Below are positions 1-6,988 of a stretch of DNA of 8,015 nucleotides, in pieces. Every line of letters begins with the position of its first letter. The stretch's first letter is position 1. The notes beneath the pieces are model-generated. The model was given only the letters and a program-made list of their open reading frames with translations. It did not search any database and was not told where the DNA came from. The DNA is from Candidatus Omnitrophota bacterium (lineage in GTDB: Bacteria; Omnitrophota; Gorgyraeia; JAHIPI01). Position numbers and translations under genes: made by a program. The DNA lies in assembly GCA_030616695.1 (NCBI GenBank), contig JAUWWU010000037.1:1-8015 (forward strand), given 5' to 3'.

Positions 1-2351
1 ATATTATAGCCTCTCGGTGTTGTGATCAAAAGGTTCTTTATGTCGTCAAATGTCTCCCTATCCTCTTCCTGCAGTCTTGCTATTGTCTCTACCTCTTTAG
101 CTTCGGTATGAAAAAGCATCGCCCTCAGGCCCCTCATTTCCGCATGAACAATGTCCGCAATGTCTCTTGTCGTAAGCCCGTAATAAGCCGCTTTTTCTTT
201 ATCAATGACAAGTCTATATTCTGGACGGCCCGGCTCTATGGAGCGCTTCAAATCTGCTATGCCCGGCACAGACGCTATACCCTGCCCTATGCCTGCTATT
301 AATTCGTTGAGCTTATCATAATTATGGCCATAGACATCCATTTTGACTTCGGGCACACCCGGCGCCATTACTTCGGAAAAATAGATAAAGCCTCCTCTGT
401 ATCTTCGCTCTATCTCTTTTATCCTGGGCCTCAGCCATTTTATTATATTTTCGGTTGACTGCCGCCTTTTCGCAAAAGGAAGGAGGCTCACATAAATCCT
501 CGAAGACCACCCTTCTACTCTCGAGGAAAAACTTTCAATTGCCGGATGCTGAGAAAGGATATCCTCTATCTCCTCTACCATTTCATCGGAGGCATCGAGC
601 TTTGCGCCAGCCTCAAGCCGCGCAAATATAGTGAATTTGCCCTGTTCTGTCTGGCCTATTCCTTCTTTATCGAGGCCCTTGAATAATAAAAGTGAGATAA
701 TAAATATTACAACGGCCGCTGAAATAAAAAGATATCTTTTTCGTAGAACATAAGACAGGCACTTCTGGTATTTCTTCTTCAACAGCGCCAGGTCTATACC
801 GGCCCGCGCCGCACCAAGAAAATACGAAGACAGGGTCGGTATTAATGTAAGTGCTACAAAAAGAGATGCCGTAAGCGAAAATGTCACAGTCAGCCCCAGG
901 CCTCCGTAGAGCATTTTAATATCCTCTGTTACAAACATTATTGGCAAAAACACAACTATTGTGGTAATAGTGGAAGCGACTATGGCCAGAAACACCTCTT
1001 TCGTGCCTATGATCGCCGCCTCAGTTGCGGCCAATTTTTTTTCTCTTTTGGAAAATATATTTTCCAGCACGACTATGGAATTATCGACGAGCATGCCTAT
1101 ACCCAGCGCGAGGCCACTTAGAGTCATGACATTTATACTCATCGGGTTCTGCGGCATGAGGAGATTTCTAAAATACATCAATGCGAAAGTAGCGACAACC
1201 GACGTCGGGATAGAGGTAAATATTATAAAAGTGGAGCGGCCGTTTCTCAAAAAATAAAAAAGCACGAATGCGGCCAATATTGCCCCGTAGAGCAATGACT
1301 TTTTCACCGTATCTATGGCTTTTATTATAAATCCGGCCTGATCGGTTATAATCTCGATATGCAAATCCCTATCCAGAATAAGGCCCAGTTGAGCCAGCTT
1401 TTCCTTTATGGGGCCTTTTAGCTGTTTTTTTACGCCGTCCACGACTTTTATAGTATTAGCCGCCGATTCTTTGTGTATATATAGAGAGACGATATCGCTC
1501 GGTATCTTTTCCGGTTCGATACCGAGGCGGGCATAATTTTCCGCTTTAAGAAAAGAATCCTCCACCTTTGCAATATCTTTTAATTTCATAAGTGAACCCG
1601 AAGGCGTGGTAGTTATAGGAATATTTTTTATTTCATCGACGGTTTCGAATTCTCCGATAATCCTCAGCATATATTTGTCTCGCTCACCTTCAACCTCGCC
1701 CGCTAATAGATTTAAATTGTTTATTCCCAATTTGTCTATTACGCTCAAAATGGGGATATTATAGGCATTGAGCTTATCCTGGTCAAGCTCTACAATTATC
1801 CTTCTCTCGCGTCCTCCGTATACATCTACGTTGGCAACACCTTCAACCCTTAAAAGAAACTCTTTTATGTCCTCATCGATAACCCTTCTGAGATATTCGG
1901 TCGTATATTTCTTGCTTGTCACCGCCGCTATCATTACATAGGTATCGGATTCTTCGTACCTGGCAATAATGGGACGCTCTATTTCTTTCGGGAGCTTATT
2001 TTTGACCCTCGCAAACTTCTCCCGGACTTCCAGGACCGCAAAGTTCATATCCGTCCCGGCCTCAAACCTCATCACTACCTGCGACTCTCCTTTTTCGGAT
2101 CTTGACATGATCTCTTCAACGCGGTTAACCGTTGAAACCGCATCTTCTATGGGCCTTGTTACCAGTTCTTCTACTTCTGTCGGCGGCATGCCGCCTCTTA
2201 CGCGCGTGATTATGGTTATCTTCTTATGTCCTATACTGGGCATAAGTTCCACGGGTAGTTTAGTCAGGGATATTACGCCTATAAGAAGGACTGCGACAAA
2301 CAACATCAATATAGCTATAGGTCTTTGTACCGCGGTTTTGGATAGGTCCAT
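1..2351 (-). CDS. RND (HAE-1/AcrB-type) efflux transporter, second of a tandem pair, 3' end outside window
   Basis: Translating the minus strand from the ATG at 2349-2351 gives 783 uninterrupted codons to the left edge, about three quarters of a usual 1020-1050-residue RND protein. No other in-frame ATG, GTG or TTG lies between this start and the upstream in-frame stop (TAG, plus-strand 2388-2390), so the start is secure. The N-terminus (MDLSKTAVQRPIAILMLFVA) matches the family. TM2-TM6 lie at about 350-512 and TM7 at about 540-556; the TM4 motif is GIGMLVDNSIVV (418-429), with D423 matching AcrB Asp407 and Asn at the second Asp. The second porter domain ends the window at ITTPRGYN. Compared with RND1, the loop between TM3 and TM4 is longer (RNLLMPQNPM) and the motif after TM7 is altered: EGIGQTEQG replaces EFMPKVDEG. 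The two are diverged paralogues and could form a mixed trimer. A 7-bp tandem repeat touches its start codon. Confidence 0.95.
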   Translation of the reverse strand, partial: MDLSKTAVQRPIAILMLFVAVLLIGVISLTKLPVELMPSIGHKKITIITRVRGGMPPTEVEELVTRPIEDAVSTVNRVEEIMSRSEKGESQVVMRFEAGTDMNFAVLEVREKFARVKNKLPKEIERPIIARYEESDTYVMIAAVTSKKYTTEYLRRVIDEDIKEFLLRVEGVANVDVYGGRERRIIVELDQDKLNAYNIPILSVIDKLGINNLNLLAGEVEGERDKYMLRIIGEFETVDEIKNIPITTTPSGSLMKLKDIAKVEDSFLKAENYARLGIEPEKIPSDIVSLYIHKESAANTIKVVDGVKKQLKGPIKEKLAQLGLILDRDLHIEIITDQAGFIIKAIDTVKKSLLYGAILAAFVLFYFLRNGRSTFIIFTSIPTSVVATFALMYFRNLLMPQNPMSINVMTLSGLALGIGMLVDNSIVVLENIFSKREKKLAATEAAIIGTKEVFLAIVASTITTIVVFLPIMFVTEDIKMLYGGLGLTVTFSLTASLFVALTLIPTLSSYFLGAARAGIDLALLKKKYQKCLSYVLRKRYLFISAAVVIFIISLLLFKGLDKEGIGQTEQGKFTIFARLEAGAKLDASDEMVEEIEDILSQHPAIESFSSRVEGWSSRIYVSLLPFAKRRQSTENIIKWLRPRIKEIERRYRGGFIYFSEVMAPGVPEVKMDVYGHNYDKLNELIAGIGQGIASVPGIADLKRSIEPGRPEYRLVIDKEKAAYYGLTTRDIADIVHAEMRGLRAMLFHTEAKEVETIARLQEEDRETFDDIKNLLITTPRGYN

Positions 2352-2386
2352 TATTCCGTATTCCGTCGTCCGTATTCCGCATACCG
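2352..2386. repeat. Five-unit degenerate 7-bp tandem repeat abutting the RND2 start codon
   Basis: On the plus strand the units are TATTCCG, TATTCCG, TCGTCCG, TATTCCG and CATACCG, in perfect register with no gaps; three units are identical. On the coding (minus) strand the array reads CGGAATA-like units ending directly at the RND2 ATG, so the repeat occupies the whole expected ribosome-binding region. The only Shine-Dalgarno-like bases are the GGAA of the repeat units. A change in copy number would shift upstream sequence by 7 bp without altering the protein. Confidence 0.8.
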
Positions 2387-2407
2387 CCTACCATGGTGGA
2401 ATGCGGA
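2376..2407. repeat. Hairpin in the RND1-RND2 intergenic gap
   Basis: TCCGCATACC (2376-2385) pairs with GGAATGCGGA (2398-2407) with one mismatch, leaving a 12-base loop that contains the 8-bp palindrome ACCATGGT (2390-2397). The left arm overlaps the last two units of the 7-bp tandem repeat. In the transcript it would fold between the RND1 stop and the RND2 start. No U-tract follows, so it fits a structural or translation-modulating hairpin, or a small palindromic repeat, better than a terminator. Confidence 0.6.
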
Positions 2408-2426
2408 GAGGTCTATTTCCTACTTT

Positions 2427-5400
2427 TCAAATATGCCTTTTATGTTTTGCAAGCAGTTCGGTTGCGATAATATAAAGGGAAGGGATGACGACCAATGTCA
2501 AAAATGTTGATACCAGAAGGCCTCCCATAACGGTAATTGCGAGCGGCGATATAAGCTCTCCGCCTTCGCCGATTCCCAGGGCCAAGGGTAGAAGTCCCAA
2601 AACGGTAGTCAATGTCGTCATCAATATAGGCCTTAAGCGGGTATTGGCCGCCTCTATTACCGCCTCATATACTTTTTTGCCTGACCGGATAAGGCCGTTG
2701 ATATAATCTATCAGCACTATGGCATTATTAACTACTATTCCTCCCAGCACTATGATACCGAGAAGGGCGACGACATTGAGTGTCGTCCCGGTAATAAAGA
2801 GGGCAGCGGCTATGCCGATCACGGATAAAGGCACTGTGAACATTATTACAAAGGGCTGCCATAGCGATTCAAACTGAGCAGCCATTATCATATACACAAT
2901 AAGGATTGCTAAAATAAGGGCGAACCGCAGGCTATTGAACGACTCGCTCATCTGTTCGCGTTCGCCTGTCAGTTTCGGTTTTGTGTATCCGGCCGGTATT
3001 TCTGCCCTATCTATAACGCGGGTAAGGTCTTGCATAACCTCGTTTATCTTGCGGCCGAATACATTAGCATATATCAATACGGTCCTTTCTTTATCGATCC
3101 TTTTTATCTCGCTGGGGCCTTTTCCGAGCCTAAACTCAGTCACTTCTTCAAGAGGCACCTCTGTTCCGTCAGGCGAGACAACTCTTATCTGCTTTATTAT
3201 CGAAAAATCCTTCCTGTCTTCTTCTCTTAATCTTACTCTTACGTCGATCTCTTTCCCTTCCTCCTTAAATTTCGTGGCGACCCATCCGTCCACGGCGATC
3301 TGGGCTGTCCGGGCTATATCATGAACCGACAGGCCATAAAGGGCTGCTTTGTTTCTATTCACTACTATTTTGGTTTCCGGTGCGGGCTCTTCCATGCTGC
3401 TTTTCACGTCATAAACCCCTTTTATGCGCTTGATGTCAGTCATCATGGATTCGGACATAGCCATAAGCTCTTCAAAATCCGGCCCTTTGACCTCAATGAC
3501 GATGGGAGTCCCTTCTTCCTGAAAAGCCGATTGGATTATACTCTGAGAAATCACAAATTTTACCTTCCCGCCTTCCATATCGACAGAATCTACCCTTTTC
3601 TTCAAATCCTGAATAAACCTATCGGTAGTAATTCTTCTTCTTTTTTTAAGGCTGACCGATATCTCCGCCTGGTTATTCTTAAGCATCTCCACTGTCCCGG
3701 ACGTAGCAGATTCCTCTTTATTTGATCCCACTGTAGCGCTTACGTTGTTAACATACCTCATATCAAGTATTTCTTTCTCTATGCGCTTTGAGATATCATT
3801 GGTTATGTCCAATTTGGTGCCGGCCGGCATATCCAGTTTTATCATAAACTGCCCCTCGTCGACCTTGGGCATGAATTCCTTTCCGATAAAGTTAAAAAGG
3901 AGGAGGCTTCCCAGAAAAATAAAGAATATGGCCGTTAATCCCTTTTTCCGGTTTGCGAGAAAATCTTTCAATACCCTGGAATAGCTTTCTGACAATTTTT
4001 TAAGCCAGCGGTCGGCGATCTTGACTATCTTTAAATGGGATAATTCCTTCTCCTCCCCGACTATAGCAAGCCTGGGTATAAGGGAGAGCGCCACAAATAA
4101 AGAAGCCAGAACGGAAAAGGTAATAGTAAAAGCCAGGTCTTTAAATATCTGGCCTGCTATGCCTACGACAAACGCAAGCGGAAGAAATACGGCCACTGTC
4201 GTTAAGGTGCTTGCCGTAATAGCGGAATTTACCCCCTCTGTCCCTTTTATGGCCGCGTTCTCGGAATTTTTCCCCAGGCGGCGGTATCTAAAGATATTTT
4301 CCATTACGACTATCGCGTTATCTACGAGCATTCCTATCCCGAGGGCTAAGCCTCCGAAAGAGATTATATTTATAGATATATTCGAAAAGTACATAAGGCT
4401 GAAGGCTGCCATTATCGAAACCGGTATTGCAAAAGCGACGATCGCGGAGTTTTTAACGTTTCTGAAGAAAAAGAAGAGGACTAATATGGCCAGTATCCCG
4501 CCTTGAAGAGCGGCGCCCGTTACGCCGTTGATGGCGCTCCGTATGAATTTTGACTGGTCATAGTCGACGTTTATACTGACGTTTCCCGGCAAGATCTCAT
4601 TTATTTTTTGCAATTCCCTCAAAACCTTCTGGACGGTCCTTATTGTATTGGCTTCGGCCTGTTTCTGTATAGAAACCGATACGTTCTCCTTTCCGTTGTA
4701 ACGGGAATAACTGGTTCTTTCCCTGAAGCCATCTTTCACATCGGCAATATCGCTTAATTTTATCAAGCGCTTTTCTTGAATAATTTTTTCTTCTCGTTGC
4801 TTCAATCCATACTGTTCCTCATCAAGCGCGACAATTGTCGAATCTATTTCTGAAACGGCTTTGAATTCGCCTATTGTCCTTACTAGCCATTCAAAAAATC
4901 TCTCTTCGGTGGTCCCGGCAGGATAATTGAGATTTGAGTTGCGTAAAGAATCTACAATAGAGACAAGGTCTATTCCGGAATTATACAGCGCGCCTCCGCT
5001 CACGTCCACCTGTATCTCTCTTTCTATGCCGCCGGAAACCGCACAGGAAGCAACGCCCTCGGTCTTATCCAGCCTGTCCTTTATGTACAGCTTTGAAATC
5101 TCATACAATTCATTAAGAGGCCTTTCGCCGCTTACGCTTAAAGTCATAATCGGCCTGGCAAAAGGATTGAATTTCATCACAATCGGTTCTTCCGCTTCTC
5201 TCGGCAGCCCATCCTTTATAAGGTCTATCTTTTCCCTCATGGCGAGAGCCGCAAAATTCATACCCGTCCCCCAATTAAATTCCACCATGACAATGGATAC
5301 GCCTTCGCGGGAAGTGGATATAACACGTCTTGCGTTTTTTACGGTGCCGACCGCTTCCTCGACCAATTTCGTGATCAGTGTCTCGACTTCTTCCGGGGCG

Positions 5401-5561
5401 GCATTAGGGTAATTGGTCAATACGGTAAGCTGCGGGTATGTTATTGACGGGAAAAGTTCCTGCGGCAGGCGGCTCCAGGAGATAATCCCAAGGAGGATTA
5501 CTCCTAAAAAAATCATTGTTACGGTTACCGGCTTTTTTACGGAAAATCCGGGCAGGCTCAT
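2427..5561 (-). CDS. RND (HAE-1/AcrB-type) efflux transporter, first of a tandem pair
   Basis: This is a 1044-residue inner-membrane proton/substrate antiporter, close to AcrB in length and apparently complete. The N-terminus (MSLPGFSVKKPVTVTMIFLG) has the family pattern: short cytoplasmic helix, K/R-P, then TM1. Periplasmic porter domain one follows (about 30-340), then TM2-TM6 (about 345-500), TM7 (about 541-559) with GKEFMPKVDEGQF after it, a second porter domain (about 565-870), and TM8-TM12 (about 878-1035). TM4 carries GIGMLVDNAIVV (408-419): D414 matches the essential AcrB Asp407, but the second Asp is Asn415. In TM10 the AcrB Lys940 position appears to be Asn (GGIVVNNAIVL, N945), while Arg975 and Thr982 match Arg971 and Thr978. 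A charged insert (about 246-266) precedes LSDIADVKDGF. The start is supported by AAGGA six bases upstream. RND2 follows after 75 bp. It is probably a drug, lipid or metabolite exporter; the substrate is not predictable. Confidence 0.96.
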   Translation of the reverse strand: MSLPGFSVKKPVTVTMIFLGVILLGIISWSRLPQELFPSITYPQLTVLTNYPNAAPEEVETLITKLVEEAVGTVKNARRVISTSREGVSIVMVEFNWGTGMNFAALAMREKIDLIKDGLPREAEEPIVMKFNPFARPIMTLSVSGERPLNELYEISKLYIKDRLDKTEGVASCAVSGGIEREIQVDVSGGALYNSGIDLVSIVDSLRNSNLNYPAGTTEERFFEWLVRTIGEFKAVSEIDSTIVALDEEQYGLKQREEKIIQEKRLIKLSDIADVKDGFRERTSYSRYNGKENVSVSIQKQAEANTIRTVQKVLRELQKINEILPGNVSINVDYDQSKFIRSAINGVTGAALQGGILAILVLFFFFRNVKNSAIVAFAIPVSIMAAFSLMYFSNISINIISFGGLALGIGMLVDNAIVVMENIFRYRRLGKNSENAAIKGTEGVNSAITASTLTTVAVFLPLAFVVGIAGQIFKDLAFTITFSVLASLFVALSLIPRLAIVGEEKELSHLKIVKIADRWLKKLSESYSRVLKDFLANRKKGLTAIFFIFLGSLLLFNFIGKEFMPKVDEGQFMIKLDMPAGTKLDITNDISKRIEKEILDMRYVNNVSATVGSNKEESATSGTVEMLKNNQAEISVSLKKRRRITTDRFIQDLKKRVDSVDMEGGKVKFVISQSIIQSAFQEEGTPIVIEVKGPDFEELMAMSESMMTDIKRIKGVYDVKSSMEEPAPETKIVVNRNKAALYGLSVHDIARTAQIAVDGWVATKFKEEGKEIDVRVRLREEDRKDFSIIKQIRVVSPDGTEVPLEEVTEFRLGKGPSEIKRIDKERTVLIYANVFGRKINEVMQDLTRVIDRAEIPAGYTKPKLTGEREQMSESFNSLRFALILAILIVYMIMAAQFESLWQPFVIMFTVPLSVIGIAAALFITGTTLNVVALLGIIVLGGIVVNNAIVLIDYINGLIRSGKKVYEAVIEAANTRLRPILMTTLTTVLGLLPLALGIGEGGELISPLAITVMGGLLVSTFLTLVVIPSLYIIATELLAKHKRHI

Positions 5562-5567
5562 TCTTCA

Positions 5568-5572
5568 TCCTT
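5568..5572 (-). promoter_or_regulatory. Ribosome binding site of RND1
   Basis: The coding strand reads AAGGA, then six bases, then the RND1 ATG. This supports the chosen start. The site lies 3 bp from the boundary of the inverted-repeat element, so the element is in the leader but spares the site itself. Confidence 0.75.
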
Positions 5573-5575
5573 AAG

Positions 5576-5756
5576 CGTGGTGGGGACGCTTTCTTGGGGC
5601 ATAGGCTAATGTATTATTTATCGCCTTTATCCGCATGATTTCTTTCGCCTTTAGCAAAGGAATCTTACGGGTTCCCCCAAGGAATTGGCTAATTATTCAA
5701 TAGCGAGCCACTTTCCTTAAAGTAAAAACAAAGCCAAGAAAGCGTCCCCAGGCACG
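5576..5756. mobile_element. Putative non-autonomous MITE/REP-like element with terminal inverted repeats
   Basis: A perfect 17-bp inverted repeat, TGGGGACGCTTTCTTGG at 5581-5597 and its complement at 5734-5750, brackets 136 bp. Outside it the pairing resumes for four bases (CGTG 5576-5579, CACG 5753-5756) after a 1- versus 2-base spacer. The interior holds several short palindromes and a 9-bp direct repeat (TCGCCTTTA at 5621-5629 and 5645-5653), but no ORF of note and no transposase. No target-site duplication is evident. A CGTGCCTGGGGAC-type end reminds me of palindromes scattered near REP-associated (IS200-like Y1) transposases in environmental bacteria; that is recollection, not a search. 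The element fills most of the 242-bp gap between MFP and RND1, and its left end lies 3 bp from the RND1 ribosome binding site. Alternatively it is a long-range RNA structure controlling RND expression. The inverted repeat is certain; its mobility is inferred. Confidence 0.6.
5679..5718. repeat. Imperfect stem-loop inside the inverted-repeat element
   Basis: AAGGAA (5679-5684) pairs with TTCCTT (5713-5718) and TGGCT (5686-5690) with AGCCA (5706-5710), with a 1- versus 2-base bulge between them and a 15-base loop. Two smaller perfect hairpins lie beside or overlap it: CCTTT-AGC-AAAGG at 5648-5660 and ACTTT-CCTT-AAAGT at 5710-5723. They look like substructure of the element. No T-run follows that would make a convincing terminator on the minus strand. 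Confidence 0.55.
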
Positions 5757-5803
5757 GTTTTTGGTGTATTCGCTACGCGCTATTGGTTCAACTGCTATGG
5801 CTT

Positions 5804-6958
5804 TTATTCTGTGCTAATAATCTCTATTTTTATGCCGTCTTTTATGGCTTCTTTGGCTTTAGGCGATTCAAGGACTATTTCCTGGCCCTCAGCAAGCCCT
5901 TCGCTTATCAGAGCCAGCCTCTCCGTTGCCCTTTCCACTTTAACGGGTATCATCCTGGCTGTAGCCTGCTCAAAACCAGATGGCGTTTCTTCCTTCTTCC
6001 GCTTTCGGCCAAAAAGCCCTTTCGGCGCTTTTTCTTCCTCTCTTACAACTCTTACAACCCCGAATACTATATAACCACTCTCTCTCTTGTGCAGCGCTTC
6101 CTTCGGCACTACGATGGCATCCTTTTTTTCAAAAGTTGTAATCTCTGCCTTGGCAAACATGCCCGGTTTTATAAGATGTTCTTTATTGGGGACAAGGATC
6201 CTCACTGTCTGCGTCCGGCTTCTTCCTTCTATCATAGGAGACGCTGAATCTACAACCCCTTCGAAAACCTCATTTCCGAATGTCTCAAGTTCCACCTTTA
6301 CTTTTTGGCCGACCTTTACCTTACCCATATCCCTTTCTATAATGCCGACTTCGCAGAAGACGCTGCTTATATCTATAAAAGTGGCTGTAACATCACCGGG
6401 AGTAACAAGCTCTCCTTCATTTACCTTGCGGGTGCCCATAAAACCGTCGGAGGGGGCGTAAAAATTCCTTCTTTCCACCTGAATTTCGGCTGACTCTAAT
6501 TCAAGTTCTCCCTGCCTGAGTTTATCGGCAGTTATAGCGCCGAGTTCATATAACGCCTTATTTTTATCATACTCGATCTTGGTATACTCAAGTTTAATGG
6601 CCTCTTCCTGCTGATTCTGCGATACTACGATGTCACCCTTTTTTACTTCATCCCCTTCTTTAAAATAGAACTTTAAAATGCTGCCGCTATTCTTAAATTT
6701 TATCGGTATCTCTTCAAAACCTTTTATAGTCCCGAAAGAAATGATGGTATCTTTATAGTCCATTTTTGCTGCCTTTGTGACCTTTACGGGTATTATCTCC
6801 TCAGCCGCCTTTTCCGGCGTCTTCCTGCCGAATAAGCCCCTCCGCGCAGATAGACCCGGCTCCCTTCTTGAGATAACAGATCTTCCCCACATGACAATAA
6901 GGGCGCAGATGACAATGATTACGATGAACAGCGTTTTATTCTTTTTGAAGAAGTCCAT
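5804..6958 (-). CDS. RND efflux periplasmic adaptor (HlyD/AcrA-type membrane fusion protein)
   Basis: This 384-residue adaptor should link the inner-membrane RND pump to the OMF. Residues 1-8 are charged, then a hydrophobic segment (about 9-24, LFIVIIVICALIVMWG) forms a membrane anchor. The Cys at 18 has no small residue before it, so a lipoprotein is unlikely. The order that follows is standard: first beta-barrel strand and lipoyl half (about 56-112, with NSGSILKFYFKEGDEVKKGD), a short helical hairpin (about 113-163), second lipoyl half (about 164-200, YAPSDGFMGTRKVNEGELV), beta-barrel domain (about 200-275, ending at the typical IKPGMFAKAEI), and a membrane-proximal domain (about 275-384). 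The start is supported by the membrane segment right after it and by a G-rich site upstream. An oddity is a charged linker (about 305-335) that repeats the hexapeptide GLFGRK found at 41-46. Length is normal for the family. A 242-bp gap to RND1 contains a repeat element. Family confidence is high; partner choice is inferred from neighbourhood. Confidence 0.95.
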   Translation of the reverse strand: MDFFKKNKTLFIVIIVICALIVMWGRSVISRREPGLSARRGLFGRKTPEKAAEEIIPVKVTKAAKMDYKDTIISFGTIKGFEEIPIKFKNSGSILKFYFKEGDEVKKGDIVVSQNQQEEAIKLEYTKIEYDKNKALYELGAITADKLRQGELELESAEIQVERRNFYAPSDGFMGTRKVNEGELVTPGDVTATFIDISSVFCEVGIIERDMGKVKVGQKVKVELETFGNEVFEGVVDSASPMIEGRSRTQTVRILVPNKEHLIKPGMFAKAEITTFEKKDAIVVPKEALHKRESGYIVFGVVRVVREEEKAPKGLFGRKRKKEETPSGFEQATARMIPVKVERATERLALISEGLAEGQEIVLESPKAKEAIKDGIKIEIISTE

Positions 6959-6965
6959 TTTAGAA

Positions 6966-6970
6966 CCCCC
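6966..6970 (-). promoter_or_regulatory. Likely ribosome binding site of MFP
   Basis: GGGGG on the coding strand lies seven bases before the MFP ATG, inside the 30-bp gap after the OMF stop. It is an imperfect Shine-Dalgarno match but is the only purine-rich G-run at suitable spacing. The short gap supports translation from a shared OMF-MFP transcript. Confidence 0.5.
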
Positions 6971-6988
6971 GTTTTTTTAATTATTGCC

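Noticed and set aside
322..510. Minus-strand ORF of 62 codons
   Set aside because: It overlaps RND2 in a different frame on the same strand, while the RND2 frame is continuous and gives family sequence.
1..2351. RND2 as a pseudogene
   Set aside because: Codon-by-codon reading from 2351 to the edge gives 783 residues without a stop or frame break and with family motifs in order. It is only truncated by the window.
1969..2475. Plus-strand ORF of 168 codons across the RND2 start and RND1 end
   Set aside because: It is antisense to two strongly supported RND genes, resembles no family, and crosses the intergenic repeat. It is a shadow of the coding strand.
4021..5412. Plus-strand ORFs of about 161 codons at 4021-4506 and 4927-5412
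   Set aside because: Both lie wholly antisense to RND1, whose family motifs continue through the region. They have no recognisable domain.
5571..5636. A 21-codon minus-strand ORF in the MFP-RND1 gap, ending at the RND1 ribosome binding site (a possible leader peptide)
   Set aside because: It is inside the inverted-repeat element and includes one of its arms. No clear ribosome binding site or recognisable peptide signal was seen, and an ORF this short is expected by chance.
5648..5660. Hairpin CCTTT-AGC-AAAGG as a rho-independent terminator after MFP
   Set aside because: The stem is only 5 bp and not GC-rich, and no T-run follows on the coding strand. Termination here would also separate the pump from its adaptor.
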